64,000 bases of DNA, from the NCBI GenBank assembly GCA_943370295.1, contig CALRQL020000019.1:5680-69679 (forward strand), given 5' to 3'. The notes under the pieces are model-generated. The model had not been told where the DNA came from. It did not search any database and saw only the letters and a program-made list of their open reading frames with translations. Origin of the DNA: SB11 sp943370295 (GTDB lineage Bacteria; Bacteroidota; Bacteroidia; UBA8524). Position numbers and translations under genes: made by a program. Positions 18,040-25,219 of the stretch are shown one piece after another (the first letter of the stretch is position 1; each line of letters begins with the position of its first letter).

Positions 18040-18640
18040 TTTTGAGAGCCTCACGCGCAGCTTCCCCCTATCAAGGTGGGAATACAAGGGGGTGTCAGTC
18101 ATGCTGAACTTGTTTCAGCATCGTACTTACTATTCACAAAAAATACTGATGAGTTCCCGAGACAAGCTCGGGATGACAGCGATAATCCTCCTCCTGAATC
18201 CTCCTCTCCAGGAGGACATTAGGATGTAGACTTACTTCACAATCTTTACAAATATTTATATTCGTTCGAAGTTCAATATCCCCCGCATGGGGGGTAGGGG
18301 GAGGAAAGTATTGCGAAAACAGTCCTGCTGAACTTGTTTCAGCACCATACTCACTTTTCACGAGAAATACCAATGCTCTCCCGAAACTAGTTCGGGATGA
18401 CGACGATATTCCTCCTCCTAAATCCTCCTCTCAAGGAGGACAATGGAAATACTACCCTATTTCAAAATATCTTCAAGCACTCAAAGTCACTCGGCGTTCA
18501 ATGTCCCCCGCAGGCGGGGGTAGGGGGTGGAAAGTCATGCTAAAACGGTCATTCTAAACTCGTTTCGGCATCGCAATAGCCGTTCACTTTTAATACCAAT
18601 GCGATCCCGAAGCTAGTTCGGGAGGACTGGTGCTGAACGA
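18040..18640. repeat. REP unit of about 225 bp in tandem, two and a half copies
   Basis: CTGAACTTGTTTCAG (18104 and 18328; variant at 18554) and CCCGAGACAAGCTCGGG-type palindromes (18156, 18380, 18606) recur with periods of 224 and 226 bases. Between them are CCTCCTCCTGAATCCTCCTCTC, then GGCGTTCAATGTCCCCCGC and GGGGGTAGGGGG strings. The copy at 18318-18400 is nearly the sequence recovered by joining the outer flanks of the 33-kb element. No gene is present between 18013 and 18700. Confidence 0.8.
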
Positions 18641-18644
18641 AATA

Positions 18645-18681
18645 AAAAAGGGGAGTTGTTTAGTAAACAACTCCCCTTTTT
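18645..18681. terminator. Bidirectional terminator between leuS repeats and glyS
   Basis: An 18-base arm (AAAAAGGGGAGTTGTTTA) is followed after one base by its exact complement ending in CCCCTTTTT. It is A-rich before and T-rich after, so it works on both strands. It lies 20 bases beyond the stop codon of glyS, on the minus strand. Confidence 0.85.
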
Positions 18682-18700
18682 AGTTTCTATTAAACTGGTA

Positions 18701-20176
18701 CTACAATACGTTGCGCCAGTTTATTTCTTTTGAAAGTATCTCTTTCAACTTCGCAATAGGCACGCGCTCTTGTTGCATAGTATCACGGTAGCGGATGGTT
18801 ACCTGCTCATCCTGCAAACTGTCGTGGTCAACAGTGATACAGAAAGGAGTACCAATCGCATCGTGGCGACGGTAACGTTTACCAATCGCGTCTTTCTCTT
18901 CGTAAAAACAATCAAAATCAAACTTCAAGTCGTCCATTATCTGGCGAGCCTTTTCAGGCAACCCGTCTTTTTTAAGCAAGGGGAAAATCGCCAATTTAAT
19001 AGGAGCCAATATTGCAGGCAACCTTAATACGGTGCGTACATCTGTTTTTCCGTCAGCAGTAGGTACTTCTTCCTCGTGGTAGGCATTGCACATGGTTAGC
19101 AAAAACAAACGGTCAAGACCTATACTGGTTTCTACCACATAAGGGATGTAATTACCGTAAGCCTTGCCGTTCTCGTCCAATTCAGCATCAAAATACTGCA
19201 TCTTTTTGCCGCTTGCATCTTGGTGCTGTTTCAAGTCAAAATCAGTGCGGCTGTGTATTCCTTCTACTTCTTTAAAACCAAAGGGGAATTCGTACTCAAT
19301 ATCCACGGCTGCATTTGCATAGTGTGCCAATTTAGTATGCTCGTGAAAACGGTATTTATTGTCAGGCGTACCTAACGCTTTATGCCATTTAAGACGGGCT
19401 TCTTTCCAGTATTCAAACCATTGCATTTCAGTACCGGGGCGAACAAAGAATTGCATTTCCATTTGTTCAAACTCGCGCATACGCATAATAAACTGGCGTG
19501 CAATAATCTCGTTACGGAATGCCTTACCCACCTGTGCAATACCAAAGGGTATCTTCATACGGCCGGTTTTCTGCACGTTCAAAAAGTTTACAAAAATACC
19601 CTGTGCAGTTTCGGGGCGCAGGTACACCGTATCGGCTTCATCGGCTACGCTGCCCATTTGGGTGCTGTACATCAGGTTAAACTGGCGCACATCCGTCCAG
19701 TTGCGTGTTCCGCTAACAGGGCAAGCAATTTCATATTCAATAATCAAATCACGCAAGGCTGAAAGGTCTTCACGTTTTAAGGCAAAGTCCATAGCAAACT
19801 GCAAGCGCATAGCTTTTTCGGTTTTGCCTTCCTTCATATACTTTTCAATGCGATCTTCAAGCAATTGGTCGGCACGGTAGCGTTTTTTGCTGTCCTTGTT
19901 ATCAATCATAGGGTCGCTAAAACCGTCAACATGCCCGCTGGCCTTCCAAACTTTGGGATGCATAAAAATAGCGGCATCAATACCCACAATATTTTCGTGC
20001 ATTTGCACCATGGCTTTCCACCAATATTCACGCAAGTTGCGCTTCAAGGCTACCCCGTTTTGTCCGTAATCATACACGGCTCCCAAGCCGTCGTATATCT
20101 CGCTTGATGGGAAAACAAACCCGTATTCTTTACAATGCGATACTACTTTCTTAAAAATATCTTCTTGGTTACTCAT
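18701..20176 (-). CDS. glyS: Glycyl-tRNA synthetase, dimeric (alpha2) type
   Basis: This class II synthetase charges tRNA-Gly. It is the single-chain type shared with archaea and eukaryotes rather than the alpha2beta2 bacterial type, which is normal in Bacteroidota. The ATG at 20176 (MSNQEDIFKKVVSHCKEYGF) is chosen over the frame opening at 20215, giving 491 residues. FPSSEIYDGLGAVYDYGQNG is the family opening. The aminoacylation core has RPETAQGIFVNF, GRMKIPFGIAQVGKAFRNEI and, near the end, ETSIGLDRLFLL (motif 3). The C-terminal anticodon-binding domain is complete. Confidence 0.95.
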   Translation of the reverse strand: MSNQEDIFKKVVSHCKEYGFVFPSSEIYDGLGAVYDYGQNGVALKRNLREYWWKAMVQMHENIVGIDAAIFMHPKVWKASGHVDGFSDPMIDNKDSKKRYRADQLLEDRIEKYMKEGKTEKAMRLQFAMDFALKREDLSALRDLIIEYEIACPVSGTRNWTDVRQFNLMYSTQMGSVADEADTVYLRPETAQGIFVNFLNVQKTGRMKIPFGIAQVGKAFRNEIIARQFIMRMREFEQMEMQFFVRPGTEMQWFEYWKEARLKWHKALGTPDNKYRFHEHTKLAHYANAAVDIEYEFPFGFKEVEGIHSRTDFDLKQHQDASGKKMQYFDAELDENGKAYGNYIPYVVETSIGLDRLFLLTMCNAYHEEEVPTADGKTDVRTVLRLPAILAPIKLAIFPLLKKDGLPEKARQIMDDLKFDFDCFYEEKDAIGKRYRRHDAIGTPFCITVDHDSLQDEQVTIRYRDTMQQERVPIAKLKEILSKEINWRNVL

Positions 20177-20308
20177 ACTAATTATGCGGTATTGTCCTAT
20201 TTTTGCTCCGCGCAAAGCTACTTATAATCAAAAAGCGCAAAAAGTTTTTCTTTTGTAAAGTTAAATAGTATATTTGCGACCCCATAAAAAAGAGATAGTT
20301 ACAATACA

Positions 20309-20566
20309 ATGGCAAATCATAAATCGGCACAGAAACGTATAAGGGCCAACGCAGCCAAGAGACTAAGGAACCGTTACCAAGCAAAAAGCACCCGTACGGT
20401 TATAAAAAACATACGTAAAAGCAAAACCCGCAATGAAGCGGCAAGTCTTTTAGACAAGGTGTATAGCATGCTTGATAAATTGGCTAAGAAAAACATTATC
20501 CATAAAAACAAAGCTGCTAACCAAAAATCGAAACTTACTCGCTTTACAGCGCAACTTCCTGCTTAA
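20309..20566 (+). CDS. rpsT: Ribosomal protein S20
   Basis: S20 binds 16S rRNA early in 30S assembly. The 85 residues start MANHKSAQKRIRANAAKRLR and are rich in Lys and Arg. The helix TRTVIKNIRKSKTRNEA and the NKAANQKSKLTRF stretch are characteristic. The gene is divergent from glyS, with 132 bases between, and is followed by a clear terminator. Confidence 0.96.
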   Translation: MANHKSAQKRIRANAAKRLRNRYQAKSTRTVIKNIRKSKTRNEAASLLDKVYSMLDKLAKKNIIHKNKAANQKSKLTRFTAQLPA

Positions 20567-20592
20567 TTTTTAAGTAGCGAATAGGATATTTT

Positions 20593-20617
20593 AAGCCCGC
20601 ATTGCGGGCTTTTTTTG
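20593..20617 (+). terminator. Rho-independent terminator of rpsT
   Basis: AAGCCCGC-ATT-GCGGGCTT is followed by a run of T residues, 26 bases after the rpsT stop. Confidence 0.9.
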
Positions 20618-20627
20618 TTTTGTGCCT

Positions 20628-20722
20628 ATGGAAACGGATTGAAACCCGTTGTTGGCAAAATTACAAGCGGTTGCAATTTTTAAATAGAGACGGACTTTAG
20701 CCCATCTATAAAAAGATAATTA
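20628..20722. repeat. Degraded TTTAAA-type hairpin repeats
   Basis: ACGGATTGAAACCCGT and GACGGACTTTAGCCCATC are worn copies of the hairpin family seen at 217-309 and 2506-2833. They lie between the rpsT terminator and the ABC-F gene. Confidence 0.45.
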
Positions 20723-20799
20723 TCCCCCCTCTTTCGCACATATTGTTTTAGATATTACTTTGCCTTTTGGCTATCTTTGCAAACTTTTTATAATCAGAT

Positions 20800-22434
20800 A
20801 TGCTTACAGTTTCTAATGTTTCCCTACGCTATGGCAAACGGGTGTTGTTTGATGAGGTAAATGTGAAATTTACCCCCGGCAATTGCTACGGTGTTATTGG
20901 TGCCAACGGGGCGGGGAAATCAACTTTTATTAAAATTCTTTCGGGCGAGGTTGACCCTAATACAGGTAGTATTTCTATGCTGCCCGGTATGCGCATGAGC
21001 GTATTGAAGCAAAACCACTTTGAGTTTGACGAATACACAGTTTTGAATGCTGTGATTGTGGGTAACCGCAAGTTGTGGGACATTATGCAGGAAAAAGACA
21101 CCCTGTATGCTAAGCCTGATTTTAGCGATGCCGACGGGCACCGTGCCAGCGAACTTGAAAGCGAGTTTGCCGAAATGAACGGCTGGATGGCCGAAAGTGA
21201 TGCGGCTGAATTGCTCAGCAACTTGGGCATTGGCGAAGAAATGCACTACCGCCAAATGAACGAATTGAGCGGTAACCAAAAGGTGCGCGTACTATTGGCG
21301 CAAGCGCTGTTTGGCAACCCTGATATTTTGCTGCTGGATGAACCTACCAACGATTTGGATATTGAAACTATCAATTGGTTGGAGGACTTTTTAGCGGATT
21401 TTAAAAACATAGTGATTGTTGTTTCGCACGACAGGCACTTTTTAGATACTGTGTGTACCCACATTGTAGATATTGATTTTAACAAACTACAGATATATAC
21501 CGGTAACTATACGTTTTGGTACGAAGCCAGCCAATTGGCTTTGAAGCAACGCAGCGACCAAAACAAGAAGATGGAAGACAAACGCAAAGAATTGCAGGAT
21601 TTCATCTCAAGGTTTAGTGCTAACGCTTCAAAATCAAGGCAGGCAACCAGTCGTAAAAAGTTACTTGAAAAACTTAACATCGACGAGATACAAGCCAGTA
21701 CCCGCCGTTATCCCGGTATTATCTTCCAACAGGAACGTGAGGCCGGCGACCAGATTTTAGCGGTTGAAAACCTTTCAAAATCATTAGACGGTGAGGTATT
21801 GTTTGATAAAATCAACTTTACACTGAACAAAGGCGATAAAGTGGCGCTGGTTTCTAAAAACAGTATGGCTCTAACTACGTTCTTCAGAACATTGATGGAC
21901 GAAGTGAAACCTGATACAGGCGAGCACCGCTGGGGAGTTACCATCACAACGGCTTACCTGCCTAACGATAACAGCAGCTTTTTTAGCAATGTTGACCTAA
22001 ACCTTGTGGATTGGTTGCGCCAGTTTAGCAAAGAAAAAGACGAAACCTATATCCGCGGATTTTTAGGTCGTATGTTGTTTAGTGGTGAAGAAACCCAAAA
22101 AATGGCCAAAGTGTTATCGGGTGGTGAAAAAGTACGTTGTATGACCAGCCGTATGATGCTGCAAAATGCCAATTTCCTTGTGTTGGATGAACCTACCAAC
22201 CACTTAGATTTGGAATCGATTACTGCCTTTAACAACGCATTGATTGATTTTAAAGGCGGTGTGTTGTTTACCAGCCATGACCACCAGTTTATGCAAACAG
22301 TTGCTACCCGCATTATAGAAATTACTCCACGCGGCACAATTGATAAACTGATGACATTTGATGATTATATTAGCAGTGCTGAAATTAAAGAACAGCGCGA
22401 AGCCATGTATGCCGGAACGGCCTACGCGGTATAA
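20800..22434 (+). CDS. ABC-F family ATPase (ribosome-associated type)
   Basis: ABC-F proteins have two ATPase domains and no membrane domain; most act on ribosomes in translation regulation or rescue. The 544 residues hold a first cassette with Walker A GANGAGKST (33-41), signature LSGNQKVR and Walker B DILLLDEPTNDLD. A charged linker (KKMEDKRKELQDFISRFSA) follows, then a second cassette with signature LSGGEKVR and LVLDEPTNHLDLESI. The Walker A of cassette two reads SKNSMALTT, without the Lys-Thr/Ser needed to hold ATP. I recall related Bacteroidota proteins sharing this change. The precise subfamily is not assigned. Confidence 0.88.
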   Translation: MLTVSNVSLRYGKRVLFDEVNVKFTPGNCYGVIGANGAGKSTFIKILSGEVDPNTGSISMLPGMRMSVLKQNHFEFDEYTVLNAVIVGNRKLWDIMQEKDTLYAKPDFSDADGHRASELESEFAEMNGWMAESDAAELLSNLGIGEEMHYRQMNELSGNQKVRVLLAQALFGNPDILLLDEPTNDLDIETINWLEDFLADFKNIVIVVSHDRHFLDTVCTHIVDIDFNKLQIYTGNYTFWYEASQLALKQRSDQNKKMEDKRKELQDFISRFSANASKSRQATSRKKLLEKLNIDEIQASTRRYPGIIFQQEREAGDQILAVENLSKSLDGEVLFDKINFTLNKGDKVALVSKNSMALTTFFRTLMDEVKPDTGEHRWGVTITTAYLPNDNSSFFSNVDLNLVDWLRQFSKEKDETYIRGFLGRMLFSGEETQKMAKVLSGGEKVRCMTSRMMLQNANFLVLDEPTNHLDLESITAFNNALIDFKGGVLFTSHDHQFMQTVATRIIEITPRGTIDKLMTFDDYISSAEIKEQREAMYAGTAYAV

Positions 22435-22469
22435 TCCTTATTAATACTAAACACAACCATAAAACTCTC

Positions 22470-23174
22470 ATGAAAAAGTTTTTTTTGTCAGCAGGTTTTA
22501 CTGCACTACTATCAATTTTGGCATTAACAAGTGTTGCCCAAAAGGAATCAAAAAAGGTGAAACTTAAAACATACAACGATTCAGTTTCGTATGCAATTGG
22601 TGTATTGTACGGTAACGGCTTAAGGGATCAAGGTTTTGACAGCCTTAACACCGAAATCTTAACCGCTGTTTTAAGCGATATTTTGAATAAAAAACTTGCC
22701 GATAGTGCTTGCAGGATAAGCCGTGATAATGCTACCCCGCTTATCAATAACTACTTCACCCAAAAGCAGGAAAAAGTTGCCTTAAACAACCTTGCTGAAG
22801 GAGAAGCTTTTTTGGCTAAAAACAAAACCAATGCAGGCGTTGTTACTTTACCCAGCGGTTTGCAATACAAGGTAGTTACCGAGGGTACAGGCAAAAAACC
22901 ATTGGCTACTGATAAAGTAACGGTGCACTACACAGGCACTTTGATTGACGGCCGTAAGTTTGACAGCTCTGTTGACCGCGGTGAGCCGATAGATTTCCCC
23001 TTGAACGGTGTAATTGCAGGTTGGACTGAAGGTTTGCAATACATGAGCGAAGGTTCTAAATACATCCTTTACATCCCAGCGAAACTTGCCTACGGCGAGC
23101 GCGGTGCACAAGGTTCTATTATCGGGCCTAATGCTACCTTGATTTTTGAAGTTGAGTTGATTAAAGTAAATTAA
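22470..23174 (+). CDS. FKBP-type peptidyl-prolyl isomerase, exported, with FKBP_N domain
   Basis: The 234 residues comprise a signal peptide (MKKFFLSAGFTALLSILALTSVAQ), a helical FKBP_N dimerisation region (SVSYAIGVLYGNGLRDQGFD and on, about 35-115), and a full FKBP domain from about residue 125. The domain has VTVHYTGTLIDGRKFDSS, PIDFPLNGVIAGWTEGLQYM, YIPAKLAYGERG and IIGPNATLIFEVELI. The architecture is that of FkpA/Mip-like periplasmic isomerases. A shorter paralogue follows 22 bases downstream and is clearly a tandem duplicate. Confidence 0.9.
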   Translation: MKKFFLSAGFTALLSILALTSVAQKESKKVKLKTYNDSVSYAIGVLYGNGLRDQGFDSLNTEILTAVLSDILNKKLADSACRISRDNATPLINNYFTQKQEKVALNNLAEGEAFLAKNKTNAGVVTLPSGLQYKVVTEGTGKKPLATDKVTVHYTGTLIDGRKFDSSVDRGEPIDFPLNGVIAGWTEGLQYMSEGSKYILYIPAKLAYGERGAQGSIIGPNATLIFEVELIKVN

Positions 23175-23196
23175 TTACCCTTTATATATTTCGATT

Positions 23197-23583
23197 ATGA
23201 CAACTGAAAGCACAAATTTCTTAGAAAATAACAAAACCAAAGAAGGTGTTGTTGCCCTTCCCAGCGGTTTGCAATACAAAGTAATTACCGAAGGTACCGG
23301 CGCAAAACCCCGTCCAACCAGTAACGTAACTGTACACTATACCGGTATGTTGACCGACGGTCGTATTTTTGACAGCTCTGTAGAACGCGGACAACCTATT
23401 TCTTTCCCTCTAAACCGTGTAATTGCAGGTTGGACTGAAGGTTTACAGTTGATGAGCGAAGGTGCTAAGTACACCCTGTTTATCCCTTCAAACTTGGGAT
23501 ATGGTGCTTACGGTGCTCCCGGCAGCATTATCGGTCCTAACGCTACGTTGATTTTCGACGTTGAGCTTATCCGCGTAGGATAA
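23197..23583 (+). CDS. FKBP-type peptidyl-prolyl isomerase, single domain without signal peptide
   Basis: The 128 residues match the last 130 residues of the preceding FKBP gene almost throughout (LPSGLQYKVITEGTGAKP, VHYTGMLTDGRIFDSS, VIAGWTEGLQLMSEGAKY, IIGPNATLIFDVELI). There is no signal peptide and no FKBP_N region, so the product is probably cytoplasmic. The duplication appears to have begun at the linker (compare FLAKNKTNAGVV with FLENNKTKEGVV). It may be translated from the same mRNA; a strong terminator lies 32 bases after the stop. Confidence 0.88.
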   Translation: MTTESTNFLENNKTKEGVVALPSGLQYKVITEGTGAKPRPTSNVTVHYTGMLTDGRIFDSSVERGQPISFPLNRVIAGWTEGLQLMSEGAKYTLFIPSNLGYGAYGAPGSIIGPNATLIFDVELIRVG

Positions 23584-23615
23584 TCCTTTTTACATTTAGC
23601 ATTGAACAGCTATAT

Positions 23616-23641
23616 AGCCCCGACAAAGTCGGGGCTTTTTT
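23616..23641 (+). terminator. Rho-independent terminator after FKBP pair
   Basis: AGCCCCGAC-AAA-GTCGGGGCT is followed by TTTTTG, 32 bases after the stop of the second FKBP gene. Confidence 0.92.
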
Positions 23642-23671
23642 GTTTCTATTAAAAGATTGGATGGTTTTAAG

Positions 23672-23742
23672 TCCTCCCGAACTGGTTTCGGGATCTCATT
23701 GGTTTTTCTCGTGAATAAAGAATGCGATGCTGAAACAAGTTC
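23672..23742. repeat. Left half of a REP unit, cut at the element border
   Basis: Starting CCTCCCGAACTGGTTTCGGG and ending GATGCTGAAACAAGTTC, this stretch follows the reverse complement of the REP copy at 18318-18400 base for base with scattered changes. It stops abruptly after AAGTTC, where the intact copy would continue AGCAGGAC. The missing end is at 56808, on the far side of the 33-kb element. Confidence 0.8.
23730..23742. other. Predicted left attachment core (attL)
   Basis: CTGAAACAAGTTC is identical to 56795-56807 in the same orientation. The bases on either side differ between the two copies, so the repeat is exactly 13 bp. The REP sequence lies to its left and element sequence to its right. 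Confidence 0.7.
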
Positions 23743-23822
23743 GTTTGTTACTTCAAATAATCAATGTAAAAAACTATTATTCAGATATTTATAAGTTAAT
23801 AAAATTTTTTATTTTTATCTTA

Positions 23823-23844
23823 GGTACAACCTATGTACAACAAA
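23823..23844. repeat. Left subterminal 22-bp repeat
   Basis: GGTACAACCTATGTACAACA and two further A residues match 56669-56690 at 20 of 22 positions in the same orientation. Each copy contains two GTACAAC strings 11 bases apart, one helical turn. It ends at the base before the stop codon of the GIY-YIG-like gene. A recombinase or accessory-factor binding site is a reasonable inference. Confidence 0.6.
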
Positions 23845-24219
23845 TTAGTTGTTTTGGTAAAGTGGTTTTAACTCCAAAGAGACTGCAACGGTGAGTGCCA
23901 TTTGTTCCTTCGGGTCGGGTTCTACCATGTAACGAAGGTAGCAATTACTTCTTAAAATGGTTGCCGTGCCGTTGGAACTTTCAGAGGTAGTTAAGATGTA
24001 GGCAAGCTGCTTGGTAAAGATTTCGTTGCGAAGGTTACTGGTGAAGTTAATATAAAGTGGAGTTTCGTTTAGAGCTTCGTCAACAAGACAAATTAAATAT
24101 ACACCACCCTTATTCGGCAAGGAGGTAATGTCTATGGTGTAATATTTGAACGCCTTGCTATTCAGAAAGGATTTTGCACGTGCTTGCAGTTCGTTCCATC
24201 GGTTAGTTAGTTGCTTCAT
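23845..24219 (-). CDS. GIY-YIG-like small protein at the left end of the element
   Basis: The 124-residue protein has the outline of a GIY-YIG domain. LPNKGGVYLI (34-43) gives the GVY strand, PLYINFTSNLRNEI (54-67) corresponds to the YIG strand and the Arg-bearing helix, and LELKPLYQNN ends like the LIxxxxPxxN tail of the family. The Gly of YIG is Asn here, and the catalytic Glu is not certain, so activity may be altered or lost. It is the first gene inside the left border, its stop codon directly adjoining the 22-bp repeat. The ATG at 24219 has no competitor. The role is unknown. Confidence 0.6.
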   Translation of the reverse strand: MKQLTNRWNELQARAKSFLNSKAFKYYTIDITSLPNKGGVYLICLVDEALNETPLYINFTSNLRNEIFTKQLAYILTTSESSNGTATILRSNCYLRYMVEPDPKEQMALTVAVSLELKPLYQNN

Positions 24220-24244
24220 AAAAAGGATAAATATAAGTTCAAAA

Positions 24245-24270
24245 ATAGCCGCACCTTTTAGTGCGGCTAT
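24245..24270 (-). terminator. Terminator of the secreted-protein operon
   Basis: ATAGCCGCAC and GTGCGGCTAT form a 10-base stem with a 6-base loop. On the minus strand the stem is followed by TTTTTG. It lies 52 bases beyond the stop of the last operon gene. Confidence 0.75.
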
Positions 24271-24321
24271 GGTGTAAAACGCTGTGCATCCCTTTAGAGC
24301 GGGCTATTAATTAAACTGAAG

Positions 24322-25209
24322 CTATGGCTTTGATACCAAAAACTTGTAATTACCTAAAATTAAAGCTTCACCGCTGGTAACTTTTAGCAGGTATGCCCCT
24401 GTTGAAAGCTGTGCGGTGTTTAGTTCTATTTCGGGGTGGTTTGAAACGCTGTATAGTCGCCTAAATAATTCCCTGCCTGAAATATCGTAAACCGTTAAAG
24501 TATATTCCTTTGGTTCGGGGATGTTAATTTTCACAAATAATGTGTTGTTGGCAGGATTAGGGTAAACATCAACAACACGTTGTTGATTGGTTGAAACCTC
24601 ATTACCTATTGACAATGCCTGCACTGTGTCTTCAAAATTCACTTCATCCACTGCTAACGCTGTAGTTTTTGAAAAGCTGTTAGGTTGAGATGCCCAAATC
24701 GTTATTTCTGCACTATCAGGCCTAACAAGTTTCCGATATTCTATTGGGGCTTTATATTTTGTCCAATCTAACTTTTGTTCGCTTTGAGGAGGTTGAAGGT
24801 AACCCACAGCAATAGTATCCAACATCTGTTCATTTGATTTTCTATTAAACAACACCACTTTTAACAAAAATTTCTCATTTGAAATTGAAACTTGGTACTG
24901 AACATAAGCACTGAAAGCAGTCGGCAAACAATTTAATTTAAAACGATTTTGTATTCTCCCTGCTCTATGTTCATGTGTGTTAGCTCCGTCATCCCTATTA
25001 AAGATTACATAAGCATACTCACCTTTGGCTGTTTTTGAGGGGGCAGTGGTATCTAATATCATCCCCCAAAAGTTAGGTATCCAATTTTTAGGCAGGTAAT
25101 TACCCCATCCATCTACATAAGTATCTTCAAATCCACCGTTTAACACACATTGTGCGTTAATTGAGTTTCTAAAAATTAAGAGTAAAAAAATAAATACTAT
25201 CTTTTTCAT
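24322..25209 (-). CDS. Secreted protein with T9SS type A sorting domain
   Basis: The 295 residues start with signal peptide MKKIVFIFLLLIFRNSINAQ. The following 190 residues look like a carbohydrate-binding or jelly-roll module (CVLNGGFEDTYVDGW, a string typical of DUF642-like galactose-binding folds). From about 213 there is a T9SS C-terminal domain: VDVYPNPANNTLFVKI, YDISGRELF, and LSTGAYLLKV near the end. T9SS carries such proteins across the outer membrane and anchors or releases them. This is the last gene of a five-gene minus-strand operon, 10 bases after the 25220 gene. It contains one copy of the element palindrome at 24568-24587. Confidence 0.75.
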   Translation of the reverse strand: MKKIVFIFLLLIFRNSINAQCVLNGGFEDTYVDGWGNYLPKNWIPNFWGMILDTTAPSKTAKGEYAYVIFNRDDGANTHEHRAGRIQNRFKLNCLPTAFSAYVQYQVSISNEKFLLKVVLFNRKSNEQMLDTIAVGYLQPPQSEQKLDWTKYKAPIEYRKLVRPDSAEITIWASQPNSFSKTTALAVDEVNFEDTVQALSIGNEVSTNQQRVVDVYPNPANNTLFVKINIPEPKEYTLTVYDISGRELFRRLYSVSNHPEIELNTAQLSTGAYLLKVTSGEALILGNYKFLVSKP

Positions 25210-25219
25210 AGCTACAATT

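Noticed and set aside
18134..18373. Minus-strand 79-residue frame after leuS
   Set aside because: It lies wholly in the 225-bp REP units.
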